NCBI GenBank assembly: GCA_964469735.1
Contig: CAYXYS010000023.1
Span: 1 to 10,023 of the forward strand
From: JACOYH01 sp964469735
GTDB lineage: Bacteria; Patescibacteriota; Minisyncoccia; Minisyncoccales; MHMH01
Direction of reading: 5' to 3'
DNA: 10,023 nucleotides
A program made the translations under genes and the position numbers. Below the pieces are notes generated by a model. The model saw nothing but the letters and a program-made list of their open reading frames with translations. It was not told where the DNA came from and ran no database searches. This document shows, one piece after another, positions 1 through 6,224 of this stretch (position 1 is the stretch's first letter; every line of letters begins with the position of its first letter).

Positions 1-276
1 GCCGGCATAGGCGATATCATAGTTGGCGTAGTGAAGAAGGCCGAACCGAGAAAGCCCGTTAAGAAGCACGAGGTGGTCAGGGCCGTGATTGTTAGGCAGA
101 AGAAAGAATATTCCAGGGGCGACGGAACTTATGTCAGATTCGATGATAACGCCTGCGTAGTTTTGGAAGGAAAAACAAAAGAGCCCAAGGGAGGAAGAAT
201 ATTCGGCCCAATACCCAGGGAAATAAAAGAAAGGGGATTTGATAAAATAGCGGCATTGGCGCCGGAAATAATTTAA
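1..276 (+). CDS. rplN: 50S ribosomal protein L14 (C-terminal part, 5' end outside window)
   Basis: Large-subunit protein that binds 23S rRNA near the L19 and subunit-interface region. The frame is open from base 1, giving 91 residues that begin AGIGDIIVGVV. This aligns with about residue 33 of a normal 122-residue L14, so roughly 32 residues lie upstream. The visible part carries the typical VRAVIVRQKK strand, the RFDDNACVVL core, the RIFGPIPREI motif and the LAPEII end. A GTG at 31 lies inside the conserved fold and is not the start. TAA ends the gene at 276, four bases before rplX. It is the first spc-operon gene visible here, and rpsQ and rpmC would be expected upstream. Confidence 0.97.
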   Translation, partial: AGIGDIIVGVVKKAEPRKPVKKHEVVRAVIVRQKKEYSRGDGTYVRFDDNACVVLEGKTKEPKGGRIFGPIPREIKERGFDKIAALAPEII

Positions 277-280
277 TAAT

Positions 281-586
281 ATGAAAATAAAAAAAGGTGA
301 CCAGGTTCTTATAATTTCAGGAAAAGACCGGGGAAAAAGGGGTAAGGTTTTAGATGTCTTTCCGGAACAAAGCAGGTTGGTCGTGGAGGGAGCAAATATC
401 AGGAAAAAGCATATGAAGCCCAAAAAATCCGGAGAAAAAGGGCAAATAGTAGAAAAGCCGGCATCTTTTTCTGTATCCAATGTTAAATTGATTTGCCCGA
501 AATGCGGAAAACCGGTCAGAGTCGGATACAAGATAGTCGGAGATAAAAAACATCGCATTTGTAAAAAATGCCAAGCTGAAATATGA
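281..586 (+). CDS. rplX: 50S ribosomal protein L24 with C-terminal zinc ribbon
   Basis: Assembly-initiating 23S rRNA-binding protein of the large subunit. The 101-residue product opens with a KOW domain (residues 1-45: GDQVLIISGKDRGKRGKV, then the NIRKKHMKP rRNA-binding stretch). The C-terminal half holds two CxxC knuckles, C72/C75 and C94/C97, around a VGYKI strand. E. coli L24 lacks these cysteines, but many other bacterial L24 proteins have them, so a bound zinc is likely here. The start ATG follows TAATA with no Shine-Dalgarno sequence. Its stop TGA shares bases with the rplE ATG (ATGA), so the two genes are probably translationally coupled. Confidence 0.97.
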   Translation: MKIKKGDQVLIISGKDRGKRGKVLDVFPEQSRLVVEGANIRKKHMKPKKSGEKGQIVEKPASFSVSNVKLICPKCGKPVRVGYKIVGDKKHRICKKCQAEI

Positions 587-1140
587 TAAGCTTAATAGAA
601 AAATATCAAAAAGAAGTTGCGCCGGAGATGAAGAAAGAGTTCGGATACAAGAATATCCTGGCTGTTCCGAGGATTACCAAAGTGGTTGTTAATACCGGAT
701 TCGGCCGTCAGATGGTGGCAGCTACCGGCGAAGAGCAAAAAAAAATTAAAGAAAGCGTTCTTAACGACTTAGCGATTATCTGCGGCCAAAAGCCCCAGTT
801 GACTAGGGCCAAGAAGTCTATTTCCAGCTTTAAGCTCAGGCAAGGCATGGCCATCGGGGCCAAAGTTACCTTGAGAAGAAAAAGGATGTACGATTTTCTG
901 CAAAGGCTGGTCGGATTGGCTCTCCCCAGAACCAGGGATTTTCAGGGAATAGATCCGAAAGCTATCGATAAGGAGGGGAATATGACTATCGCCGTTAAAG
1001 AACACATCGCCTTCCCGGAGATTTCTCCGGAAAAATCAAGGATTAATTTCGGATTCGAAGTGACCATAGCCACCAGCGCAAAAAGCAAGGAAGAAGCTGA
1101 AAAGCTTTTTAGATTATTGGGATTCCCATTAAAGAATTAA
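583..1140 (+). CDS. rplE: 50S ribosomal protein L5
   Basis: Central-protuberance protein that binds 5S rRNA and contacts the small-subunit head and P-site tRNA. The 185 residues are close to the usual 179. Landmarks are an N-terminal helix (EKYQKEVAPEMKKEFGYKN), the VPRITKVVVNTGFG strand, QKPQLTRAKKSISSFKLRQG, the GAKVTLRRKRMYDFLQRL stretch, LPRTRDFQGI, and the C-terminal INFGFEVTIATSAKSKEEA with LLGFP. The start overlaps the rplX stop (ATGA) and no Shine-Dalgarno sequence is visible. No truncation or frameshift was seen. Confidence 0.98.
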   Translation: MISLIEKYQKEVAPEMKKEFGYKNILAVPRITKVVVNTGFGRQMVAATGEEQKKIKESVLNDLAIICGQKPQLTRAKKSISSFKLRQGMAIGAKVTLRRKRMYDFLQRLVGLALPRTRDFQGIDPKAIDKEGNMTIAVKEHIAFPEISPEKSRINFGFEVTIATSAKSKEEAEKLFRLLGFPLKN

Positions 1141-1141
1141 T

Positions 1142-1327
1142 ATGCCGAAAAAATCGCAAATAGCAAAATCGAATAAAAAGCCAAAATTCAAGAGCCGGAT
1201 AGTCCGACGCTGCTTTAGATGCGGCCGAAAGAGAGCCTATATGAGAGATTTCGGACTTTGCAGGATTTGTTTTAGGGAATTAGCCAACAAAGGTCTTATA
1301 CCCGGAATTAAGAAGTCTTCTTGGTAA
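1142..1327 (+). CDS. rpsN: 30S ribosomal protein S14, zinc-binding short form (S14p/S29e type Z)
   Basis: Small-subunit head protein. At 61 residues it is the short S14 form, which keeps a zinc knuckle: C24-x-x-C27 and C40-x-x-C43. The sequence CFRCGRKRAYMRDFGLC and the end IPGIKKSSW are typical, and the longer S14 lacks the cysteines. The ATG sits one base after the rplE TAA (TAATATG), with no Shine-Dalgarno sequence. The position between rplE and rpsH is the standard spc order. Because all four zinc ligands are present, this gene is expected to need zinc, and no zinc-free copy is visible here. Confidence 0.98.
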   Translation: MPKKSQIAKSNKKPKFKSRIVRRCFRCGRKRAYMRDFGLCRICFRELANKGLIPGIKKSSW

Positions 1328-1336
1328 TATAAATTT

Positions 1337-1729
1337 ATGATGACAGATCCAGTTACAGATATGTTAAATAGGATAAAAAATGCGCAAGCTTCCCAAAAGG
1401 AGCAGGTGGCGGTTCCTTTTTCCAATTTTAAATACGAAATAGCCAAGCTTCTCGAAAGCGAGAAACTGGTAGGGAAGGTTGAAAAGAAAGGCAGAAAGGC
1501 CAAGAAGGTTATTGAAATAACTTTAAAATACGAAAACAAAACCCCCGCAATTTCCGGAATGAAGAAAGTTTCCCGCCCCGGCCAGAGAATTTATTCTCCC
1601 GCCCAAAACATTAAGCCTATTAAGGGAGGCTACGGAATATCGATAGTTTCAACTTCCAAGGGCTTAATGACCGGCAAGGAAGCTAAAAGGCAAAAACTCG
1701 GAGGAGAAATATTGTGCGAAGTATGGTAG
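1337..1729 (+). CDS. rpsH: 30S ribosomal protein S8
   Basis: Primary 16S rRNA-binding protein of the small-subunit platform, and in E. coli the repressor of spc-operon translation. The 130 residues match family length. Features are the DPVTDMLNRIKNA N-terminal helix, a basic middle region (GKVEKKGRKAKKV) and the family signature STSKGLMTGKEA at residues 105-116, followed by KLGGEILCEVW. Two consecutive ATG codons (1337 and 1340) could start it, and many homologues begin MTDP, which would favour 1340. No Shine-Dalgarno sequence is present; the context is AAATTT before ATG, the same as at rplF. Confidence 0.97.
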   Translation: MMTDPVTDMLNRIKNAQASQKEQVAVPFSNFKYEIAKLLESEKLVGKVEKKGRKAKKVIEITLKYENKTPAISGMKKVSRPGQRIYSPAQNIKPIKGGYGISIVSTSKGLMTGKEAKRQKLGGEILCEVW

Positions 1730-1757
1730 TTCGATTTCACTCACTATAAATAAATTT

Positions 1758-2303
1758 ATGTCCCGAATAGGCAAAAAACCAATTTTAATACCGCAAGGAG
1801 TAGAGATAAAGATAGAAGGGCAGAAAGTGACCGTTAAAGGTCCCAAGGGAGAGCTTTCCAGGGAAGTTCGTCCTGAAATTAAGGTTGTTCAGGAAGACTC
1901 CCAGCTCATCATTGCTCCCCAAAAAGAGACAAAAGAAACAGCCGCTTTCTGGGGATTGACCAGGGCTCTTTTAGCTAACGACATTAAAGGAGTGACCGAG
2001 GGATTCGTGAAAAGGCTGGAAATAGAAGGCGTCGGCTATAGGGCCGCTTTGGAGGGCCGGGATTTGAATCTTCAAATGGGATTTTCTCATCCTGTGAAGA
2101 TAAAGGCCCCCGAAGGAATAACTTTTTTGGTTGAAAAAAACGTGATTATCGTTTCCGGAATAGATAAAGGATTAGTTGGACAGACATCTGCGAAAATAAG
2201 GGCGGTTAAGCCTCCCGAGCCGTATAAGGGAAAGGGTATTAGATACGAAGGGGAACAGGTTAGAAGAAAATTAGGCAAAAAGGCTGTAGCTACGGCCGGA
2301 TAA
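1758..2303 (+). CDS. rplF: 50S ribosomal protein L6
   Basis: Large-subunit protein at the base of the stalk, near the sarcin-ricin loop and the factor-binding site. It has 181 residues and two L6 repeats. The N-terminal half starts MSRIGKKPI and contains VTVKGPKGELSRE. The C-terminal half contains EGVGYRAALEG, FSHPV and the signature PPEPYKGKGIRY at residues 152-163. A 28-base gap separates it from rpsH, the longest spacer so far in the operon. The gap holds an AT-rich stretch (TATAAATAAATTT) that resembles a -10 region but has no matching -35, so I do not call a promoter. No Shine-Dalgarno sequence is visible. Confidence 0.98.
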   Translation: MSRIGKKPILIPQGVEIKIEGQKVTVKGPKGELSREVRPEIKVVQEDSQLIIAPQKETKETAAFWGLTRALLANDIKGVTEGFVKRLEIEGVGYRAALEGRDLNLQMGFSHPVKIKAPEGITFLVEKNVIIVSGIDKGLVGQTSAKIRAVKPPEPYKGKGIRYEGEQVRRKLGKKAVATAG

Positions 2304-2304
2304 T

Positions 2305-2646
2305 ATGTCAATAGAAAGAAACAAAAGAGTTAAAAGGCATAAAAGAATTAGGGTTAGAATGCACGGAACCGCCAAAAGGCCGCGGCTTTGCGTTTTTAGG
2401 TCGAATCAGCACATTTACGCCCAGCTCATCGACGACGACAAGGGAAAGGTAATAGCTTCAGCCGGCGATTTAGATATTAAAAAAGGCCAGAAATCCGAAA
2501 AAGCCAAAAAAGTCGGAAAACTTATAGCCCAAAAAGGCCGGGAAAAGAAAATAGACACGGTTGTTTTTGACAGATCGGGATTTCCATATCACGGAAGAAT
2601 AAAAGCTTTGGCTGACGGAGCCAGGGAGGGAGGATTAAAGTTTTAA
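2305..2646 (+). CDS. rplR: 50S ribosomal protein L18
   Basis: 5S rRNA-binding protein of the central protuberance, working next to L5. The 113 residues have a basic N-terminus (residues 3-24: ERNKRVKRHKRIRVRMHGTA). The core follows with RPRLCVFRSNQHIYAQLIDDD, the helix KKVGKLIAQKGREKKIDTVVFDR, and FPYHGRIKALADGAREGGLKF. The length matches short bacterial L18 proteins. The ATG lies one base after the rplF TAA (TAATATG), so it is tightly coupled. A GGAGGGAGG purine run near its 3' end (about 2624-2632) is too far from the next start to act as a normal Shine-Dalgarno site. Confidence 0.97.
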   Translation: MSIERNKRVKRHKRIRVRMHGTAKRPRLCVFRSNQHIYAQLIDDDKGKVIASAGDLDIKKGQKSEKAKKVGKLIAQKGREKKIDTVVFDRSGFPYHGRIKALADGAREGGLKF

Positions 2647-2652
2647 ACGCAT

Positions 2653-3138
2653 ATGGTAAACGATAAACCACAAAGAAACAGATTTCGCAGGGAAGGTCCC
2701 AGGGATGAATTTGAGTCCAAGCTTTTGGATTTGGCTAGGGTTTCCCATACTAGGGCCGGCGGAAAGAAGATGAGATTCCGAGCTTTGGTTGTAAGCGGAG
2801 ACAAGAAAGGCAAGGTGGGATTCGGCCTCGGAAAGGGGGGAGATGTTGCTTTAGCTATAGAAAAAGCAACCAGGCTTTCCAAAAAAAGCATGATTGAAGT
2901 TCCCGTGGTTAACGAAACCATTCCTCATGAGGTTCAGGCTAAAGTTGGAGCCGCGGAAATTCTTTTAAGGCCTCAAAGAAAAGGGAGGGGACTGGTTGCC
3001 GGCGGAACGGTCAGGCTTGTTTGCCAGCTGGCCGGAATCAGGAATATTTCTTCCAAGGTTTTAGGAGGAACCGGAAATAAAATCAACAATGTCAGAGCCA
3101 CTATGGAGGCCTTAAAGAAGTTGAAAGTAAAAAAGTAA
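2653..3138 (+). CDS. rpsE: 30S ribosomal protein S5
   Basis: Small-subunit body protein important for decoding accuracy and mRNA entry. The 161 residues cover a basic extension (1-20), the S5 N-terminal RNA-binding domain (about 20-85, with RFRALVVSGDKKGKVGFGLGK) and the C-terminal domain (about 95-160, with LRPQRKGRGLVAGG, AGIRNISSK and NNVRAT). Compared with the common pattern GSxNPIN, the loop here reads GGTGNKIN (residues 138-145), which is one residue longer. In most bacteria rpmD would follow directly. Here the gene is followed by 63 noncoding bases and then rplO. Confidence 0.98.
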   Translation: MVNDKPQRNRFRREGPRDEFESKLLDLARVSHTRAGGKKMRFRALVVSGDKKGKVGFGLGKGGDVALAIEKATRLSKKSMIEVPVVNETIPHEVQAKVGAAEILLRPQRKGRGLVAGGTVRLVCQLAGIRNISSKVLGGTGNKINNVRATMEALKKLKVKK

Positions 3139-3142
3139 GAAC

Positions 3143-3158
3143 CTCGCCTATCGGCGAG
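3143..3158 (+). other. Short stem-loop in the rpmD slot
   Basis: CTCGCC (3143-3148) and GGCGAG (3153-3158) form a perfect 6-bp GC-rich stem with a TATC loop, four bases after the rpsE stop. No run of T follows, so it does not look like a complete intrinsic terminator. It may protect the 3' end of the upstream mRNA, mark a processing point, or pause polymerase. Its role is inferred only from position. Confidence 0.55.
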
Positions 3159-3162
3159 AACC

Positions 3163-3190
3163 TTGATTCGCTAATGAAAAAATATATAAT
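3163..3190 (+). promoter_or_regulatory. Promoter upstream of rplO-secY-adk
   Basis: A TTGATT -35 box (3163-3168), a 16-base spacer and a perfect TATAAT -10 box (3185-3190) fit a housekeeping sigma factor. The expected transcription start is about 3196-3198, only four to six bases before the rplO ATG at 3202. The mRNA would therefore be nearly leaderless, which agrees with the missing Shine-Dalgarno sequence. It would let rplO, secY, adk and the kinase gene be expressed separately from the upstream ribosomal genes. Confidence 0.7.
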
Positions 3191-3201
3191 CTTGAATTAA
3201 C

Positions 3202-3633
3202 ATGCAGATTCACGAATTGTCTCCAAAACACAAACAAAAGCGGCCAAAGCGAATCGGCAGAGGCGGGAAAAAAGGCACTTATTCCGGAAAAGGAATGAAG
3301 GGCCAGAAATCCAGGGCCGGCAGAAAGATGAAGCCGGCTATTCGCAGTATAATTAAAAGATACCCGAAGCTGAGGGGCTACAGTTTTAATCCCTTGAAGG
3401 GAAAACCCGCCATAGTTAACATCAAGACCATAGAAAAGAAATTTAAGGAAGGCGAAGTAGTCAGTCCGAAGATCTTGCTTGATAAAAAGCTAGTCCGTAG
3501 AATGAAGGGGAGAGAGCCGGTCGTTAAAATTCTCGGAGACGGAAAGTTGAGTAAAGCTTTTATATTTGAGGGCTGCATTGTTTCCAAGAAGGCCAAGGCT
3601 ATTATTGAGAAGGCCGGAGGGAAAATAAAATAA
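3202..3633 (+). CDS. rplO: 50S ribosomal protein L15
   Basis: Late-assembly large-subunit protein. The 143 residues show the extended, glycine- and lysine-rich N-terminal arm of the family (RIGRGGKKGTYSGKG, residues 17-31, then MKGQKSRAG). The globular C-terminal domain has PAIVNIKTIEKKF, VKILGDGKLSKAFIFEG and KAIIEKAGGKIK. Length is normal. The ATG is preceded by CTTGAATTAAC with no Shine-Dalgarno sequence, and a good promoter ends 11 bases upstream. As usual it lies directly before secY, but its normal upstream neighbour rpmD is absent. Confidence 0.97.
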   Translation: MQIHELSPKHKQKRPKRIGRGGKKGTYSGKGMKGQKSRAGRKMKPAIRSIIKRYPKLRGYSFNPLKGKPAIVNIKTIEKKFKEGEVVSPKILLDKKLVRRMKGREPVVKILGDGKLSKAFIFEGCIVSKKAKAIIEKAGGKIK

Positions 3634-3661
3634 TATCCAAGGATAATTTATCACCGTATAA

Positions 3662-4942
3662 ATGAGCTGGCTAAATAAGGTAATTCGAATATTTAAGATT
3701 AAAGACCTGCGGAAGAAAATTATTTTCGTTTTGGCGGTTTTTGGAATCTTCAGGCTGATGGCGGCTATTCCCATGCCCGGTATCGACATTGAAAGCTTGC
3801 AGTCTTTTTTCGATCAGTTCCAGGTTTTCGGCCTGCTCAACCTTTTTACCGGAGGCACCCTTTCCAACCTTTCCATAGCCATGCTCGGATTGGGGCCCTA
3901 CATTACCGCCGTGATTATCATGCAGCTGTTAACGATGATATTCCCCCAGCTGGAGCGGATGTATAAAGAAGAAGGAGAGGCGGGAAAGCAAAAATTTAAC
4001 CAATACGGAAGGATCCTAACAATTCCTTTGGCTCTTCTTCAGGCTTACGCCATGCTTAGCCTTTTCCAGAGACAGGGAGCGATAGGCCAGCTTTCTCCGG
4101 TTTTAATGCTGACTTCGATAGTTACCGTAGCGGCCGGTTGCGTATTCTTAATGTGGCTCGGGGAGCTCATAACGGAAAAGGGAATCGGCAATGGAGTTTC
4201 CTTGCTGATTTTTGCCGGAATTATAGCCAGGGTGCCTGAAAGCATCAGAGGGATTATAATCAAATGGGATCCGTCGCAAATTCCCTCTTATTTGCTTTTC
4301 TTCGGCATGGCTATTTTGATTGTTGCCGGAGTGGTGATGGTTAACGAGGCCAGAAGGAATATCCCGGTTTCTTACGCCAAAAGAGTCAGGGGGATGAAAA
4401 TGTACGGAGGGGTTTCCACTTATTTGCCCCTTAACGTCAATCCGGCAGGAGTAATTCCCATTATTTTCGCTTTATCAATAATGCTTTTCCCGGGAATGAT
4501 AGCCAATTTCTTATCCGGTTCCGAGGGAGTAGTGGGAAATATAGCCCAAACTGTCGGCAACCTTTTTGAGAATTCCTGGATTTACGGAGGCATTTACTTT
4601 TTGCTGGTGGTCCTTTTCACTTATTTCTATACTGCAGTTACCTTTGACCCCAAGGCCATTGCCCAGAATCTTCAGAAGATGGGCGGATTCATACCGGGTA
4701 TCAGGCCCGGTTCTTCCACTGCCGGATTCCTTTACTATATTCTAAATAGGGTGTTGCTTATCGGCGCGCTCTTCTTGGGAACTGTCGCTGTTTTGCCCTC
4801 CGTGATATCCGGAGTGACCGGAGTTACCGGATTCACTTTCCTTATCGGCGGAACCGCCCTGCTAATTACCGTATCTGTAACATTGGAAACAATGAGGCAG
4901 ATAAACGCCCAATTGCAAATGAGGGAATACGAAACCTTTTAA
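3662..4942 (+). CDS. secY: Protein translocase channel subunit SecY
   Basis: Pore-forming subunit of the SecYEG channel in the cytoplasmic membrane. It exports unfolded preproteins with SecA and inserts membrane proteins. The 426 residues are a normal length with about ten hydrophobic segments. Recognisable motifs are the first membrane helix (about 19-38) ending in the IPMPGID turn, the signature WLGELITEKGIGNGVSLLIF (165-184), RRNIPVSYAKRV (231-242) before the cytoplasmic loop, VNPAGVIPIIFA, PKAIAQNLQKMGGFIPGIRPG and the C-terminal TLETMRQINAQ. A 28-base spacer with no clear Shine-Dalgarno sequence precedes it. Its TAA overlaps the adk ATG by one base, indicating coupled translation. Confidence 0.99.
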   Translation: MSWLNKVIRIFKIKDLRKKIIFVLAVFGIFRLMAAIPMPGIDIESLQSFFDQFQVFGLLNLFTGGTLSNLSIAMLGLGPYITAVIIMQLLTMIFPQLERMYKEEGEAGKQKFNQYGRILTIPLALLQAYAMLSLFQRQGAIGQLSPVLMLTSIVTVAAGCVFLMWLGELITEKGIGNGVSLLIFAGIIARVPESIRGIIIKWDPSQIPSYLLFFGMAILIVAGVVMVNEARRNIPVSYAKRVRGMKMYGGVSTYLPLNVNPAGVIPIIFALSIMLFPGMIANFLSGSEGVVGNIAQTVGNLFENSWIYGGIYFLLVVLFTYFYTAVTFDPKAIAQNLQKMGGFIPGIRPGSSTAGFLYYILNRVLLIGALFLGTVAVLPSVISGVTGVTGFTFLIGGTALLITVSVTLETMRQINAQLQMREYETF

Positions 4943-5616
4943 TGGAAAAAATTCTAAACTTTATTTTAATAGGGAGGTCGGGCTGCGGCAAAGGAACGCA
5001 GGCTGATCTTTTAATGAAACATTTCGGCAATCTCCACTATTTCTCGACAGGAGATATGTTCAGGGCGCTGGCTAAGGCCGATACTGCCGTGGGGACTAAG
5101 ATAAGAGAGATTATATCCAAGGGCGAGCTTCCTTTGGACGATATAGCCACCAGCCTTTGGATGTATGAGATTTCTTTTAATTTAAAACAAGAAGAAGGCC
5201 TTTTGGCGGACGGTTTTCCAAGGCGGTTGCCGGAAGCTGAGAACCTGGACAGGTTTTTGGAATTTCTAGAAAGAAAAAATGCGACTTCGCCTATCCTTTT
5301 GGATATTTCCCGACAGGAAGCGTTTGACCGTTTAACTAAGAGGCGAATTTGCCAAAAATGCGGGAAACTCATTCCCTGGGTCGGGGAATACAAAGAATTA
5401 GAGGTTTGCGATGAATGCGGAGGAGAACTGGCTACCAGACCTGATGACACCGAAAAAGCTATCAATAATCGGCTGGATTACTATGAGGAAAATGTTGCGC
5501 CAATAGTGGACTACTACGAAAAACAAGGCCGCCTTATTAGGGTAGACGGCGATCAGCCGATAGAGAAGGTATTTGAGGATATTTTAGCGGGTCTTAAGCG
5601 CATTTATGGCCAATAA
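4942..5616 (+). CDS. adk: Adenylate kinase with four-cysteine (zinc) LID
   Basis: Converts ATP and AMP to two ADP in the cytosol. The 224 residues contain a P-loop GRSGCGKGTQ (11-20, K17), the AMP-site motif STGDMFR (35-41), DGFPR (90-94), RRIC arginines (134-135), the LID cysteines C137/C140 and C156/C159, and RPDD (166-169) followed by INNRL (R177). These are the expected phosphate-binding residues, and the four cysteines make a structural zinc site likely. The P-loop has Arg-Ser where the family usually has Pro-Gly or Ala-Pro before the second glycine, a mild departure. It overlaps secY by one base and the next gene by 11 bases. The secY-adk order is widely conserved. Confidence 0.96.
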   Translation: MEKILNFILIGRSGCGKGTQADLLMKHFGNLHYFSTGDMFRALAKADTAVGTKIREIISKGELPLDDIATSLWMYEISFNLKQEEGLLADGFPRRLPEAENLDRFLEFLERKNATSPILLDISRQEAFDRLTKRRICQKCGKLIPWVGEYKELEVCDECGGELATRPDDTEKAINNRLDYYEENVAPIVDYYEKQGRLIRVDGDQPIEKVFEDILAGLKRIYGQ

Positions 5617-6178
5617 AATAGTCTGTGTGGCGGGGATGCCGGGTTCCGGTAAAAGCATAGTCTCGGATGAATTAGCGAAGCGCGGCTTCGCTTATCTTCG
5701 TTTCGGCCAGATTACTTTGGATAAAATAAAGGAAGAAGGGATAGAGGTTAGCGAGGCCAACGAAAGGAAGATAAGAGAACAGTTAAGAGAAAAATACGGC
5801 ATGCCTGCTTTCGCGATATTGAACATTCCAAAGATAGACAAGCTTTTGGAGGATTCTGACGTAGTAGTGGACGGCCTTTACAGCTGGTCGGAATACAAGG
5901 TTTTAAAAGAAAAGTACGGAGAAGATATGTTTGTTTTGGCTGTGTTTGCTTCTCCGAAAATAAGATACGAACGCCTGGAGGGGAGGGCCGTTGAGAATGA
6001 TGTAAAACAAAGGTTTAGAGGTATTACTGGAGAAGAAGCTAAGGCCCGCGATTATGCCGAAATAGAAAATTTGGAAAAGGGCGGTCCCATCGCTATGGCC
6101 GATTTCACTATATTAAATACCAGAACAATTGATGATTTGAAAAAAAAGATTAACGAAATTATTTCCCAATTATCATGA
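5606..6178 (+). CDS. UPF0200 / dephospho-CoA kinase-like P-loop NTPase (archaeal-type)
   Basis: A 190-residue P-loop protein of the nucleoside-monophosphate-kinase fold. Visible motifs are Walker A GMPGSGKS (10-17), LREKYG (60-65), VVVDGLYSWSEY (86-97, Walker B-like, equivalent to the DGIRS motif), ASPKIRYERL (115-124), a RDYAEIENL segment (148-156) and IAMADFTILN (162-171). This order matches what I recall of the UPF0200 family, best known from archaea and often annotated as a dephospho-CoA kinase-like ATPase. Its substrate is unknown, and phosphorylation of a small molecule is inferred only from the fold. It starts inside the 3' end of adk (11-base overlap, no Shine-Dalgarno sequence) and ends at a strong terminator, so it is co-expressed with adk. 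Confidence 0.8.
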   Translation: MANKIVCVAGMPGSGKSIVSDELAKRGFAYLRFGQITLDKIKEEGIEVSEANERKIREQLREKYGMPAFAILNIPKIDKLLEDSDVVVDGLYSWSEYKVLKEKYGEDMFVLAVFASPKIRYERLEGRAVENDVKQRFRGITGEEAKARDYAEIENLEKGGPIAMADFTILNTRTIDDLKKKINEIISQLS

Positions 6179-6215
6179 CTCGAAATAACGACCATGGTTG
6201 TCATTTCGAGTTTTT
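6179..6215 (+). terminator. Strong intrinsic terminator after the kinase gene
   Basis: Bases 6179-6210 form a long near-perfect hairpin. CTCGAAAT pairs with ATTTCGAG (8 bp), followed by one A-C mismatch, then a further six pairs including one G-T, closing on a CATG loop. TTTTT follows at 6211-6215. The stem base even extends into the TGA stop codon. It should end the rplO-secY-adk transcript. Such long symmetrical intergenic stems can also be dispersed repeat units. Confidence 0.88.
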
Positions 6216-6224
6216 GCAAGATTA

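Noticed and set aside
31..276. rplN starting at GTG 31
   Set aside because: The frame is open to base 1 and the upstream residues AGIGDIIVGV belong to the conserved L14 fold, so the gene is truncated by the window.
1730..1757. Internal promoter before rplF (TATAAATAAATTT)
   Set aside because: The -10-like TATAAA at 1745-1750 has no recognisable -35 at 16-18 bases, and A/T-rich spacers are common here.
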